A stretch of 64,000 bases of DNA, taken from Schlesneria paludicola DSM 18645. GTDB taxonomy: Bacteria > Planctomycetota > Planctomycetia > Planctomycetales > Planctomycetaceae. The position numbers and the translations under genes were made by a program. Where the stretch lies: positions 1 through 64,000 of the forward strand of contig CAMCMU010000011.1 of the NCBI GenBank assembly GCA_945876035.1, in the 5' to 3' direction. Positions within the stretch are counted from its first letter, which is position 1, and every line of letters begins with the position of its first letter. Positions 21,660 to 30,745 of the stretch are shown in pieces. Under the pieces are notes generated by a model that did not search any database, was not told the origin of the DNA, and saw only the letters and a list, made by a program, of their open reading frames with translations.

Positions 21660-22535
21660 ATGCGTTCTTCAACGATCACACGCATTTTGGCCCTCCCGAC
21701 ACTCATGGTCTGGACAGCAATGGGTTGCCCCTCGGGTTGGGGGGCGGAGCCAGAAAAACCAACCCCCATCAAGGCGTTACTCGTCACGGGCGGATGCTGT
21801 CATGATTATGGGCGTCAGAAAGAGATACTCAAGCAGGGGTTGGAACAGCGTGCCCATGTCACGATCGTCCTTGCGCATATGATGGACACGACGGATGCCG
21901 CTCGATTGCCAATGTACGAACGATCCAATTGGGCGGATGGCTACGATGTTGTGATCCACGACGAATGCTCCGCCAACGTCAAGGAGATGCCCTTCGTTCA
22001 AAACATTCTGAACGCGCACAGAAATGGTGTTGCTGCTGTTAACCTGCATTGCGCAATGCATTGTTATCGAGTCGAAACGGACGATTGGTTCCAGTTTGTT
22101 GGCATCCATTCAACAACACATGGCCCCCAAAGACCGATCGAAGTCACATACGTTCATCGCGATCATCCCGTGTCCCGGGGATTAGAAAACTGGACGACCG
22201 TCAACGAAGAGTTGTACAACAATGTCCGCCTGTTCGAGACATCGGTTCCACTCGCTCGGGGGCGACAGGACACCGGGGACAAGATCGATGATTTTGTGGT
22301 GACGTGGACAACCCAGTACGGCAAATCTCGAGTCTTCAGCACGACTCTGGGACACAACACCGAGACGGTGGCGGACGCTCGTTATCTGGATCTCGTGGCA
22401 CGTGGGCTCCTTTGGTCCGTTGGCAAGCTGACCGATGACGGCAAGCCTCGTCCCGGGTATGGTGGGACGGGTCTCCTGCCCATCATCGTCGATCAATTGA
22501 AACCACAGACCGAAGCCAACGAAGTCAAGAATTAG
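21660..22535 (+). CDS. Secreted ThuA-domain protein
   Basis: 291 residues. A signal peptide (about 1-29) precedes the ThuA fold, a class I GATase-like domain: IKALLVTGGCCHDYGRQKEIL, then YDVVIHDEC, VAAVNLHCAMHCYR and VFSTTLGHN. ThuA was first linked to trehalose and sucrose uptake and metabolism, and exported forms are abundant in planctomycetes with unproved activity. The ATG at 21660 has AGGAA 9 bases upstream; an upstream in-frame ATG at 21603 would overlap the preceding gene and gives a poor signal peptide. Confidence 0.85.
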   Translation: MRSSTITRILALPTLMVWTAMGCPSGWGAEPEKPTPIKALLVTGGCCHDYGRQKEILKQGLEQRAHVTIVLAHMMDTTDAARLPMYERSNWADGYDVVIHDECSANVKEMPFVQNILNAHRNGVAAVNLHCAMHCYRVETDDWFQFVGIHSTTHGPQRPIEVTYVHRDHPVSRGLENWTTVNEELYNNVRLFETSVPLARGRQDTGDKIDDFVVTWTTQYGKSRVFSTTLGHNTETVADARYLDLVARGLLWSVGKLTDDGKPRPGYGGTGLLPIIVDQLKPQTEANEVKN

Positions 22536-23158
22536 CACGTCGCGGTTGCCCTGACCGCCGACGGATTTAGCCTGTAAGGACATGCTAGGTCCTGTGTCGG
22601 GTGGTGTCAGGATTGGTGGGAAGCCAATTTCGGGAAAGACCTGGTAACGAACCCGACAGACCCCACGAAAGGTTCGCAACGCGTCCTGCGCAGCGGCGAC
22701 CGGACCGACTTCTTTCTCTTCATGCCGCTTGTCGTACCGTTTTCATGACGCTCCCGGCATCGGTTTCCATGTCGGGAGGACTCCATAGTTTCCTTGACCC
22801 TTGCTGATTCCGCGGAGTCCGCGGAATCAGCTTCGATTTCACCGATTTCATTTCACTTTTTTCCTGTCTTCACGGCGCGAATCGTGGGGGTCGTGGAAGC
22901 GTGGTTAGGCCACTGATTTTCTAAAGCGTTGTTGTCTCAGCGACCACAATCTCAACGCCACTGATTTCAGAAAAAACGGGGCCTTCCGCCTGCAAAACTT
23001 GAGAACGTCATCCTTCTGCCGCCAATGGGACCTCGTTTTACATCGACTGCTCTTCCGGCCGGCCGTGGAATGAACTCTACGATTTTTTGGAGGGGTCATT
23101 TGCGCGTCTTTCGCTGTGTCAAACACAGACTCTCCAACGTTTCGTGGACGATCGCCAT
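22536..23158. other. Intergenic stretch between convergent genes
   Basis: It contains the perfect hairpin at 22803-22831. A motif CCACTGATTTTC/CCACTGATTTC occurs twice (about 22911 and 22960). The only longer reading frame (22905-23162, minus) overlaps the end of peptidase T and is basic and unconvincing. Confidence 0.4.
22803..22831. terminator. Perfect hairpin between convergent ThuA and peptidase T genes
   Basis: Arms GCTGATTCCGCGGA and TCCGCGGAATCAGC are separated by one base, giving a 14-bp self-complementary stem. The T-rich stretch after it on plus (TTCGATTTC) is weak. Its position about 270 bases after the ThuA stop fits a terminator, but it could also be a protein-binding palindrome. 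Confidence 0.45.
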
Positions 23159-24466
23159 TCACGGTTTAGCCCATTCCACGGCGAGTTGAGTGAGGACATC
23201 GACTGCCGCCTGCATTTCTTCGAGGCTGGTCCATTCTAGGGGTGAGTGAGGATTGTGTTCTCCCGTCGAAAGATTCGGGGTTGGCAGACCCTTGGCGGTG
23301 AGGAGGGAGCCATCGGTGCCGCCGCGAATAATGGTCAACTTTGGTTTGCGGCCGAGTGAGTGCATGGCCTCGACCGCTTTTGAGATCGCTCGAGGCTCAG
23401 AGATCAGGCCCTCACGCATGTTGCGGTATTGGTGCCGGATCTCGATCAAAATTTCGGCGTGCGGATGTTCCGTTCGCAATGTCGCGGCGAGGCTTTCCAG
23501 CAGTTGTGCCTGTTCCTGAAGTTTGTCCGTTTCAAAATCTCGCAGGATCACTCGCGCCGAAGCTTCCGCGACGCTTCCTTCGATGTGATACGGATGAATA
23601 AAACCGTCGCGGCCGTCCGTGGTCTCCGGGCTGAGTCGTGCGGTCGGAAGTCGCGACAGCAACGTACTGAGGATGCGGATCGCGTTGACCATCGCGCCTT
23701 TGCCCACAGAGGGATGCGTATTGATCCCCTTGACCGTGACCTTGGCTCCGTCCGCTGAAAACGTCTCGGAATCAATTTCGTCCCGTCCTGCCCCGTCCAG
23801 AGTATAGGCAACCTGTGCCCCCAGTTTCTTCAGGTCGATTTTGTCCGTACCGCGTCCGATCTCTTCATCACAGGTAAAGCAGATCCGCACCGGGCCATGC
23901 TGCAATTCACGACCTCGGCGCATCAATTCGGCAGCCGCCGACATGATCACGGCGACCCCAGACTTGTCATCCGATCCCAGCAGTGTCGTACCGTCTGTCG
24001 TGATAACCGTCTGACCAATGCATTGCATCAAGTCGGGGTTCTCGGCGACTCGCAACACTTTGGACGGATCGCGCGGAAGAATAATGTCGCCTCCCTGATA
24101 GTTCTCGTGCAGCAGCGGCTGGACGTTCGTCGAGGAGTATTCGGGGGAGGTATCGACGTGTGCGACAAAGGCAATGACTGGCGTCGGATTGTTGGCGATC
24201 GCGTTCACTTGAGCCGGGGAAGTGATGGCCCCGTCATTCGGTCGGACGTGGTGCGATTCTGCATCCCAGAGCGTGGCCGGAACGGTCGCCATCACAATCC
24301 CAAACTCATCGCAGGTGACGTCGGACAACCCGAGCGCGCGACACTCGTCCGCCAGCATTCGACTGAGTATCAATTGCTTTGCCGTACTGGGGTAGGTGGA
24401 ACTGGTCTCGTCCGATTGAGTATCAATCTTCACGTAACGCAAGAAGCGGTTGAGCAGGGTCGACAT
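23159..24466 (-). CDS. pepT: Peptidase T (tripeptide aminopeptidase), M20B
   Basis: 435 residues, close to the usual 410. The M20 metal-site motifs are intact: AHVDTSPEYS (His, Asp), GSDDKSGVA (bridging Asp), TCDEEIGRGTDKID (Glu pair) and the C-terminal GEHNPHSPLE (His). Peptidase T removes the N-terminal residue of tripeptides in the cytoplasm with two zinc ions; no signal peptide is present, as expected. It stands alone on the minus strand. Confidence 0.92.
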   Translation of the reverse strand: MSTLLNRFLRYVKIDTQSDETSSTYPSTAKQLILSRMLADECRALGLSDVTCDEFGIVMATVPATLWDAESHHVRPNDGAITSPAQVNAIANNPTPVIAFVAHVDTSPEYSSTNVQPLLHENYQGGDIILPRDPSKVLRVAENPDLMQCIGQTVITTDGTTLLGSDDKSGVAVIMSAAAELMRRGRELQHGPVRICFTCDEEIGRGTDKIDLKKLGAQVAYTLDGAGRDEIDSETFSADGAKVTVKGINTHPSVGKGAMVNAIRILSTLLSRLPTARLSPETTDGRDGFIHPYHIEGSVAEASARVILRDFETDKLQEQAQLLESLAATLRTEHPHAEILIEIRHQYRNMREGLISEPRAISKAVEAMHSLGRKPKLTIIRGGTDGSLLTAKGLPTPNLSTGEHNPHSPLEWTSLEEMQAAVDVLTQLAVEWAKP

Positions 24467-25153
24467 GATTGCGGACTGGTCCTAGCTTGAGGCAACGAAT
24501 GGGAGTGTGGGTGTTCTAGGATAATCGTTACAGAATGATTTGGGGCGACTGTTGGTGTTGGGGACATCTCACTGGGCCGAAATCAACACATCGGCCTGGG
24601 ACTGCGTGGGCCATACGCCGCACGCCGATTGCGGTCAAACGAGTCGACCTCCACCGCATCGGGTGCACCTCTGTGAGGTATAGCCCTCCGCGCGCAACAG
24701 AGGAAGCGCGTAGCGGATAGAACTAGGCCATCGTCCATTTCAGCGACTTCCCATCAATGGTTGCATTTGCTTTCAACAACGTATCAAGGGTCCCTTCAAG
24801 CGGAGGACTTTGCCTGTCGATTTCCGGTAGCAGAAAACCCAATATCCGTCGGTCCTCGTCGGACTTGATGACGTAACAATTCGCCATGGTTTGTGAATCA
24901 AGAGCGCGCGACCAAGCCTGTCTTATAGGGCAGATTCCGCGTCATTTGACGATCTCGTGAGTCGCCGTCTTCTCGTACTTTTGTTACGTTCGCTGCGGAT
25001 GAACGCGTTGTCGATCCCCGCCCCTTTTTTCGTGGTTCCTTCTGATCGTAGCCATTTTTGGGGCTCTCTGGTCAATCCCGCAGTGGCCTGCGCGTTTTGC
25101 CGCATCGGGGAAGAGACGTGACGAATCCGTGTTGTCTCTCCCGCGGGCCTGCG
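24467..25153. other. Gap between peptidase T and a hypothetical gene; one small ORF
   Basis: Most of this stretch is without credible genes. One short minus-strand reading frame (24723-24887) has a protein-like composition and is listed separately. The remainder, 24888-25153, holds a run of C/T (about 25018-25030) and no clear signals. Confidence 0.4.
24723..24887 (-). CDS. Possible small protein, 54 residues, unknown function
   Basis: The frame reads MANCYVIKSDEDRRILGFLL, then PEIDRQSPPLEGTLDTLLKA and NATIDGKSLKWTMA, ending in TAG. The alternation of charged and hydrophobic residues is protein-like, with no signal peptide or cysteine pattern. There is no SD at the ATG, and no neighbour within 150 bases on either side. 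It could be chance; conservation in relatives would settle it. Confidence 0.35.
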   Translation of the reverse strand: MANCYVIKSDEDRRILGFLLPEIDRQSPPLEGTLDTLLKANATIDGKSLKWTMA

Positions 25154-25630
25154 TCACGCGGCAAGGGATCGGGTTCTTTCCGAGTGCTCTCTTGGAAGAG
25201 AAGCAAGAGGCCGCACAAAGCGTTGCAACAATCGATCAGACGCCACCGGTTTTCTACCAGCGATCACCACCGATCCGCGTTCGGTGGTGATCGCTCCGCG
25301 CAAGCGGAGCTTCGTGTTGTCTGCTTGGACAATCGTCCACCAGATCGACGGCCGACGTAGATCACACTTGGCGGCAAACCAGCAAGGGCCGTCCGAGGGA
25401 AATTGCCAGACTCCTTGACGATCTAGCATCCTCGTGTGCGTCCCTTCCACAAGCGGTCGAGGGAGACATCCGTCAGAAAACGAAAGCAAATCACGCGGCG
25501 GACAGGTCAACGCAGACGCCGTTTCGGCGATCACCAGATTGTCACACCCGCCCAACTCCTCTTGGTAAAGTCCCACGATCCCTGTTAATCCGTTGGCACA
25601 GAGGCGGAGTCGATCAAGAATCTGGGACAC
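25154..25630 (-). CDS. Hypothetical protein, 158 residues
   Basis: It begins with GTG at 25630, preceded by a good SD (GAGGAGACC), which is the main support for its being a gene. The protein has hydrophobic patches and a conserved-looking core (FPSDGPCWFAAKCDLRRPSI, WWTIVQADNTKLRLRG) and a basic C-terminus. No family is recognised. It lies 68 bases downstream of the HExxH protein gene on the same strand and may be its operon partner. Confidence 0.5.
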   Translation of the reverse strand: MSQILDRLRLCANGLTGIVGLYQEELGGCDNLVIAETASALTCPPRDLLSFSDGCLPRPLVEGTHTRMLDRQGVWQFPSDGPCWFAAKCDLRRPSIWWTIVQADNTKLRLRGAITTERGSVVIAGRKPVASDRLLQRFVRPLASLPREHSERTRSLAA

Positions 25631-25698
25631 GGTCTCCTCGACGTCGAGGCGTGGCCGGGTCCACGAAATCTCGATCGTCGGGAGTCATTGCACGGAGG

Positions 25699-26478
25699 TT
25701 ACTTATCGGATCTCACGGACGACAAGTCCCATCGAGCGGACTGATAGTCGAACTGCTCCAGCAAGTCGAGTGTTTCGGACAGATACGGAAACCGCATCTC
25801 GTCCAGATTTTCCTTGAGATACATTTGGGAAAAGAAGGCATCGTGATCTTTGAGCCGGCGGACGCCGTGACCGGTCAACAGATCGAGTTGACGATTGTTT
25901 GCAGTGATTAAGGCGTCGATCGCATCGCGGCGCGGAGCAATCTCCTCGCTGATTGCTTTTTCGAACCACTCTTCGGTGAGTTGGCTCGGCGTGTCGACGA
26001 TCCGTTGCACTCGTTGGATTTTCTTCAGCATATGCTCGGTCAACTTGCGAACGCGTGGATGAGCGCCGATGGCCACATGTTCTAATTCGTGCTTTGCCAG
26101 CGAGGAATCCCAAACGCGGGGTGTATCGAACTTCATCGGCAATCGAATTCGATGCCGCATCGGCATCTCGATCTCGGTGAATTGGGGGACAATCGTGACT
26201 GCGTAGGTGTTCTTTACCGGACGAACCTTGTACTCGTAAAGGAAGCGGTGATGCAGTTGAAAATCATAGATCGTCCAGCCCGCGAATTCTTGCGCCTGCT
26301 TCTCGGGATCATAAAACTCAATCTCTGTCCGCCCCCCTTCGAAAGCCGGTTTGATCCAAGCGGGAGGTGCTGCAGACGCGGGTTTGTCAGACCGTTCCGC
26401 AGCAACACACCTGCCTGCCAGAACCATTGAAGAGATCGTCAGGCAGATAGCAAACGAAAGCAAACGAGACTTTGTCAC
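25699..26478 (-). CDS. Exported HExxH protein (DUF922-like putative zinc protease)
   Basis: 259 residues. Signal peptide 1-27. The mature protein has FYDPEKQAQEFAGWTIYDFQ and YAVTIVPQFTEIEMP, then a helix with KHELEHVAIGAHPRV, which contains the HExxH zinc-binding motif (HELEH). The layout resembles DUF922 proteins, which have been proposed to be zinc-dependent proteases; the activity is unproven. The start is GTG at 26478 with AGGA 9 bases upstream. The stop of the upstream uvrC gene lies 114 bases away. Confidence 0.7.
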   Translation of the reverse strand: MTKSRLLSFAICLTISSMVLAGRCVAAERSDKPASAAPPAWIKPAFEGGRTEIEFYDPEKQAQEFAGWTIYDFQLHHRFLYEYKVRPVKNTYAVTIVPQFTEIEMPMRHRIRLPMKFDTPRVWDSSLAKHELEHVAIGAHPRVRKLTEHMLKKIQRVQRIVDTPSQLTEEWFEKAISEEIAPRRDAIDALITANNRQLDLLTGHGVRRLKDHDAFFSQMYLKENLDEMRFPYLSETLDLLEQFDYQSARWDLSSVRSDK

Positions 26479-26592
26479 GAGTGAATTCCTGAAGCAGGTG
26501 GACCGTAACGGAGACGCAAAGTTTGCCAGGGACCGGATTCTCTCCCTAACGCCAATCGAAAATCCCGAGACCTCCAGAACGCAGAGAGTCCT

Positions 26593-27948
26593 CTAATCGA
26601 CATCACCCAACGTCGTTTTTTTTCTCAAGAGATGATGATAGTGCTGAGCGAAGCGGTGTGATTCATCACGAACGTACTGCAAAAGCCGCAGCGCGAACGA
26701 ATGTTTACTGAGCAACCTTGGTTCGGACTCGCCCGGCAAGAAAAGGGCCTCTTCGCGTTTCGCCAGAGAGCAAACCAAAGGGGGCTTGGCCCCGATACTG
26801 TCGAGGGCCGCCATCGCGGCGCTCAGTTGCCCCTGCCCCCCATCGATCAACAGGATATCGGGGAACGCTCCCCCCTCCTGTTGCAGGCGACGAAAGTGGC
26901 GACTGACAACCTCCCGCATGGACGCAAAGTCATCCACTCCGTCCACAGATCGAATCTTGAAGCGTTTGTAGCCATGCTTGAATGGAAGACCATCAATGAA
27001 CTGAACGCAACTGGCAACCGTTTCTCCTCCCTGCAAATGGGCAATGTCCATCCCTTCAATCCGGCGAGGTACCGCCGGCAGATTGAAAATCTTTTTCAAT
27101 CCGAGAAGCCCTCTGCGCGGATCGATCTGGAATGCCTCGGGCTGTGCGTGGTCCTGCAGATTTCCGCAAAAGTTCAGCGATTCGAGGGATTTGATTTGAT
27201 CGCGTAGCCTGGCGGCCTTTTCAAATTTCAACTCTGTGGCTGCAGACCGCATTTCTTCGTTTAATTCCCGAAAGAGTCTGTTCCTTTTCCCTTCGAGGAA
27301 CAGACGCAGCCGACGGATATCCCGTCGATAGTCTTCCTTGGAAATTCTCAAATTACAGGGTGCCGTACATTGGTTGAGACTCGCTAAAAGGCACGGCCGA
27401 AACCATCTCCAGCGTTCTTCCGCTTCCTTGATATTGAGTGAACAATTGCGAAAGCGAAAGACTCGTTGAAGGACGACGATTGCCCCGCGAAGTTGTCTCG
27501 AATTCAGAAATGGGCCATACAGCTTTGTTCCTCGGGAACGAGGCTTCCGCGTGAACTCAACACGCGGAAACTCTTCTCGCACGAAGATTTCCAAATACGG
27601 AAACGTCTTATCATCTTTGAGCGCCGTATTGAATCGCGGCTGGATGTCTTTGATCAGCCGCGCCTCGAGCAACAAGGCATCAATTTCACTCTCTGTGGGA
27701 ATAAAATCGACATCGCAGATCTCGGCGACAAGATTCGCCGTCCGGAAATCCACTGCGGCCGGCTTTGTGAAATAGCTCGACACGCGGCTTTTCAAATTGA
27801 CCGCTTTGCCAACGTAGATCACTCTTCCCACAGAGTCTTTCATCAAATAGACGCCCGATGTTAAAGGAAAGGTTTTCACTTTTTCACGGGGCGCAAGTGC
27901 TTTCGAAGCAGCGGCTGCCGATTGAAATTCTTCCGGTGTGGTGGACAT
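26593..27948 (-). CDS. uvrC: UvrC-type excinuclease subunit lacking the C-terminal HhH2 domain
   Basis: 451 residues versus about 600 for usual UvrC. An N-terminal GIY-YIG nuclease (TSGVYLMKD, VIYVGKAVNLKSRV) makes the 3' incision. A Cys cluster (CLLASLNQCTAPC), a UvrB-binding UVR motif (ELKFEKAARLRDQIKSLE) and the RNase H-like 5'-incision domain follow, with acidic residues at GMDIAHLQG and LLIDGGQGQLSA and the late His in ESHRFAQHYHHLLR. The protein then stops (KKTTLGDVD) where the helix-hairpin-helix pair should begin, and no frameshifted continuation is seen in the next 110 bases. The ATG at 27948 is taken; an in-frame start at 28086 would add 46 uncharacteristic residues. Confidence 0.85.
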   Translation of the reverse strand: MSTTPEEFQSAAAASKALAPREKVKTFPLTSGVYLMKDSVGRVIYVGKAVNLKSRVSSYFTKPAAVDFRTANLVAEICDVDFIPTESEIDALLLEARLIKDIQPRFNTALKDDKTFPYLEIFVREEFPRVEFTRKPRSRGTKLYGPFLNSRQLRGAIVVLQRVFRFRNCSLNIKEAEERWRWFRPCLLASLNQCTAPCNLRISKEDYRRDIRRLRLFLEGKRNRLFRELNEEMRSAATELKFEKAARLRDQIKSLESLNFCGNLQDHAQPEAFQIDPRRGLLGLKKIFNLPAVPRRIEGMDIAHLQGGETVASCVQFIDGLPFKHGYKRFKIRSVDGVDDFASMREVVSRHFRRLQQEGGAFPDILLIDGGQGQLSAAMAALDSIGAKPPLVCSLAKREEALFLPGESEPRLLSKHSFALRLLQYVRDESHRFAQHYHHLLRKKTTLGDVD

Positions 27949-28489
27949 TATCGCGTCGCCTGAGTGTGTGACGGTCTCATAAAAACACCCTCGTGATCTG
28001 ATCGTCAGCCCAGGACTCTGATGCGGAGATTGAGGACACCTCATCAGGCCCAATCTGGGAACCTGTCGCCATGTGCAATATGTCAAAATCTTTAGGAAGA
28101 ACGTCCGTCATTACGATAACGTCTGCAGGTGTCGGGCGACCCAATACGTTTGTCTGTCTAGGCGATTGAGCGTGTTCTACAAAACCGTAGCCCCAAGGAT
28201 TCCGGCACGATGGAAACGTCCTCGGTTGGGGCTTCGCCGTTTCAACAACGGAAAGGGGTCAACGTCGGAATGCTCTAATACGGCCAGACGATGGAGACAC
28301 GATCAATAAAAACACGATCTCGGCTCAGTGGCTGTCCGAAACCAAAGGGCTTGTTTTCACGACCCCACGGCCATGACTTTGGGGATCCCTGGGATGATCA
28401 CTATCAACAGACATTCAACGTCAAGGCCGTGAAACATAAGGCCATACTCTGAGTCCATGGGGCCCGACGCCCCTCCCTCGGACTCCCTC
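27949..28489. other. Gap between uvrC and the downstream end of a secreted-protein gene
   Basis: No credible gene. A pair of arms AGCCCCAA and TTGGGGCT (about 28189-28233) can form a stem with a large loop. Otherwise nothing is seen. Confidence 0.35.
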
Positions 28490-29098
28490 TCAGTTCCCCG
28501 GATCCGGATCGATCGCATCGGTATTTCTATCCTTGGCATCAGTCGTCTGGTCCGCCTCTGTCAATTGTTCCAGTTTTTTGAGTGCAACCCGTCTCGCTTT
28601 GGCAAACGCTTCCTGATCAGACGTTTTTCGGGACCTCGCGAAATTCGTCAACGCTTTGGCTTCTCGCTGAAGACTCTCGTAGGTCACGATCATTCGATCG
28701 ATGAATTCTCCATCCTCGTCTGAAAGGTGTGTTTCCCGCAATTTACGAAGCGGCGTCTTGACGGCGTCGATGCCATTGATGGTGCCCATCATTAAATCTT
28801 CAACCTTCTTGGCATCATAGGTTTTTGTGGAGAAAGCATCGGCCGTGACTCCGATAAACCCCAAAGTACTCTGAATGTGTCCGATCCCCAAGACACCCAC
28901 CGCCTGAAGCAAGGGATTTCCCGTCCCTTCGTTTTCGCTGTCATTCGGCGTTGAAGGAATCGTGTCGACCGGTACCGGACTTCCGGGCGTTTCACTATCG
29001 GACTCTTTCGAAAGGACGGTCCGCACGGTCCAAGAACTCACATAAAACAATCCACAAACAATCACGAGACACGAGACACGAGACAACGCGGCAGACAT
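28490..29098 (-). CDS. Secreted hypothetical protein, 202 residues
   Basis: A signal peptide (about 1-30, CLVIVCGLFYVSSWT) is followed by a Ser/Pro/Glu-rich linker, a short hydrophobic segment (GNPLLQAVGVLGIGHIQSTL) and a helical C-terminal half rich in Lys and Glu (KALTNFARSRKTSDQEAFAK). The end is acidic (DRNTDAIDPDPGN). The start has AGGA 9 bases upstream. No family is recognised; the helical part could be a coiled-coil or helical-bundle adaptor. It is separated from the YTV gene by a strong terminator. Confidence 0.65.
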   Translation of the reverse strand: MSAALSRVSCLVIVCGLFYVSSWTVRTVLSKESDSETPGSPVPVDTIPSTPNDSENEGTGNPLLQAVGVLGIGHIQSTLGFIGVTADAFSTKTYDAKKVEDLMMGTINGIDAVKTPLRKLRETHLSDEDGEFIDRMIVTYESLQREAKALTNFARSRKTSDQEAFAKARRVALKKLEQLTEADQTTDAKDRNTDAIDPDPGN

Positions 29099-29314
29099 TC
29101 ATTTATTCCTTTCTACAAAGCCAAAAGATCACTCGACGGGCAATCACAAATCATAGTCTTGTCATTCAAATCGACCAAGAGGGGATTCCGAAACACCCGT
29201 TCCCCGAGGCCGCGTTTCGCAACGAGTGTGCGACCGCTCATCGAAACAGCAACACACTAACGTCGACAGACCTGCAAAATTGCGTCGCGATCCTTGATCG
29301 GCTCAAAAAAGCCA

Positions 29315-29346
29315 ACGGGACGCATTCCTGAAGAAATGCGTCCCGT
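29315..29346 (-). terminator. Rho-independent terminator of the YTV protein gene
   Basis: Arms ACGGGACGCATT (29315-29326) and AATGCGTCCCGT (29335-29346) form a perfect 12-bp stem with an 8-base loop. On the minus strand it is followed by TGGCTTTTTT, a T-run within 5 bases. It lies 31 bases after the YTV stop. Confidence 0.8.
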
Positions 29347-29377
29347 CTGAGGCACAAACTAAGGCGGAGTCATCGAA

Positions 29378-30745
29378 CTACGTTGCAGCTCCGCGAGACA
29401 GGGAAGATCGACTCAAGGGAGCCGATTCAGGAATTGGTGTCGGCGACACGCCCGATGGGGGAGCCATTTGCGGTACACCACAATTCCCGGAAGCACAACC
29501 ACCCGTTGCACAATCACCGGTTGAGCATCCCGACGAACATGGAGAAGCCGGGCAAACCGTCTGAGGAACCAATTTGCAGACCTCGTAGGCCTCCACTCGT
29601 GGCACACAACGAGTCACCATTCGAGTGCAAGGAACCTGCTCTTCGCGAGCCACACAACGAGCAACACGATGAGTTACCGTAAATGGCTCGCGGCGGCAAA
29701 CCGTATAAGGAACACGGCAGGTCTTGTTTTCCATTACGGTTCGACAAGTCTGCACCGGAACGCGGCGCGTGCATTTTTCCGCGACCTGTCGGCAGACTTG
29801 ATAAGGAATGCGTTGCGTCACCCGCTCGCAGACCATGCGACATGTCCGCACGGGAATTTGCTCGACAATTTCTTCGGAAACCATCCTGCAGACCTGCACG
29901 GGAATTTTTGTAACAATCGTTTCGGGGACCTGACGGCAAACCGTCACCGGCACGGTCTGGCGGCAGACTTGTGGTTGATACGTCGTACATGGAATTTGGC
30001 GTTCGACGATGTTTGGACACCACGTCGGTCGAAGCGTGTAGAAACCACGCGGCACCATCGCCATTTGCGGACGGCCACATTCGTCACGAACACATCCAGG
30101 AAAACAGTAACTTGGATTGTATGCTCGTTGCCATGTCCATCGGCCGCAATCTTCTCGAACAATACGACAGGTGGTTACCGGCCGCATGACGGTATAGCAG
30201 CGTTCTTGATTGATCGTCTCGCTCACAGTACGTATGACGGTCCGCCGACATTCGCGTTCAATGGTTTCCGTGACTGGTCGCTGAACGCAACGGCGAACTT
30301 CGCGTGTCGACTCTTCCCAAACCGGTTTTTGTACGGTGTAGCAGTTGTCTCGATAGAGGGTCTCTGTGACGGGACGCATCACCGTATAGCATTCTTCGCG
30401 ATCAGCGGTTTCGATGACCTGCCGTGCCACCTGATATTGTTCTTCGCGGAAAGCTGTTTCCTGAACGGTGCGATAGCAGGTCTGAGCCACGTCTTCGTAG
30501 TTGGTGTCGTAGACAGTCCGCGACACCATATACTGCTCCGGCTCCTGAACGTAACTGTAAACCGTCCGCTGACATTGCTGACGTTCCACTCGGCAAGTCG
30601 TATAACAGGACACGGGCTCACAGGCTGTCGTCGGACAGCAGTTGTAACTCGCGGCACCGCAATAACGACCCGCCTCAACCGTACCGGGGGTGATAGTAGA
30701 AAACATGGCTAACCCGGTAAGCATCCCCACCCATAAGTTTCTCAT
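29378..30745 (-). CDS. Cysteine-rich YTV-repeat cell-wall protein
   Basis: 455 residues. A signal peptide (about 1-25) precedes a long repetitive region in which short units of the type 'CYTVMRPVTET', 'CRTVMENKTCRV' and 'VCRQVAEKC' recur about every 12-20 residues, each with one or two Cys. This is the YTV domain pattern described for planctomycete cell-wall proteins; the many cysteines suggest disulfide cross-linking into the envelope. The C-terminus is Gly/Ser/Cys-rich, then Pro-rich (APPSGVSPTPIPESAP). The start has GAGGAAG 8 bases upstream, and a strong terminator follows the stop. Confidence 0.9.
   Translation of the reverse strand: MRNLWVGMLTGLAMFSTITPGTVEAGRYCGAASYNCCPTTACEPVSCYTTCRVERQQCQRTVYSYVQEPEQYMVSRTVYDTNYEDVAQTCYRTVQETAFREEQYQVARQVIETADREECYTVMRPVTETLYRDNCYTVQKPVWEESTREVRRCVQRPVTETIERECRRTVIRTVSETINQERCYTVMRPVTTCRIVREDCGRWTWQRAYNPSYCFPGCVRDECGRPQMAMVPRGFYTLRPTWCPNIVERQIPCTTYQPQVCRQTVPVTVCRQVPETIVTKIPVQVCRMVSEEIVEQIPVRTCRMVCERVTQRIPYQVCRQVAEKCTRRVPVQTCRTVMENKTCRVPYTVCRREPFTVTHRVARCVAREEQVPCTRMVTRCVPRVEAYEVCKLVPQTVCPASPCSSGCSTGDCATGGCASGNCGVPQMAPPSGVSPTPIPESAPLSRSSLSRGAAT

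Noticed and set aside
22803-22831. Hairpin taken as a mobile-element end
   Set aside because: There is no transposase, target duplication or second copy in the window; a terminator is the simpler reading.
22905-23162. 85-codon minus-strand frame at the end of peptidase T
   Set aside because: Overlaps the peptidase T stop, is basic and has no recognisable pattern.
29669-30712. Plus-strand frame of 347 codons opposite the YTV gene
   Set aside because: It is explained by the repetitive codon pattern of the YTV gene; it has no SD or homologous features.
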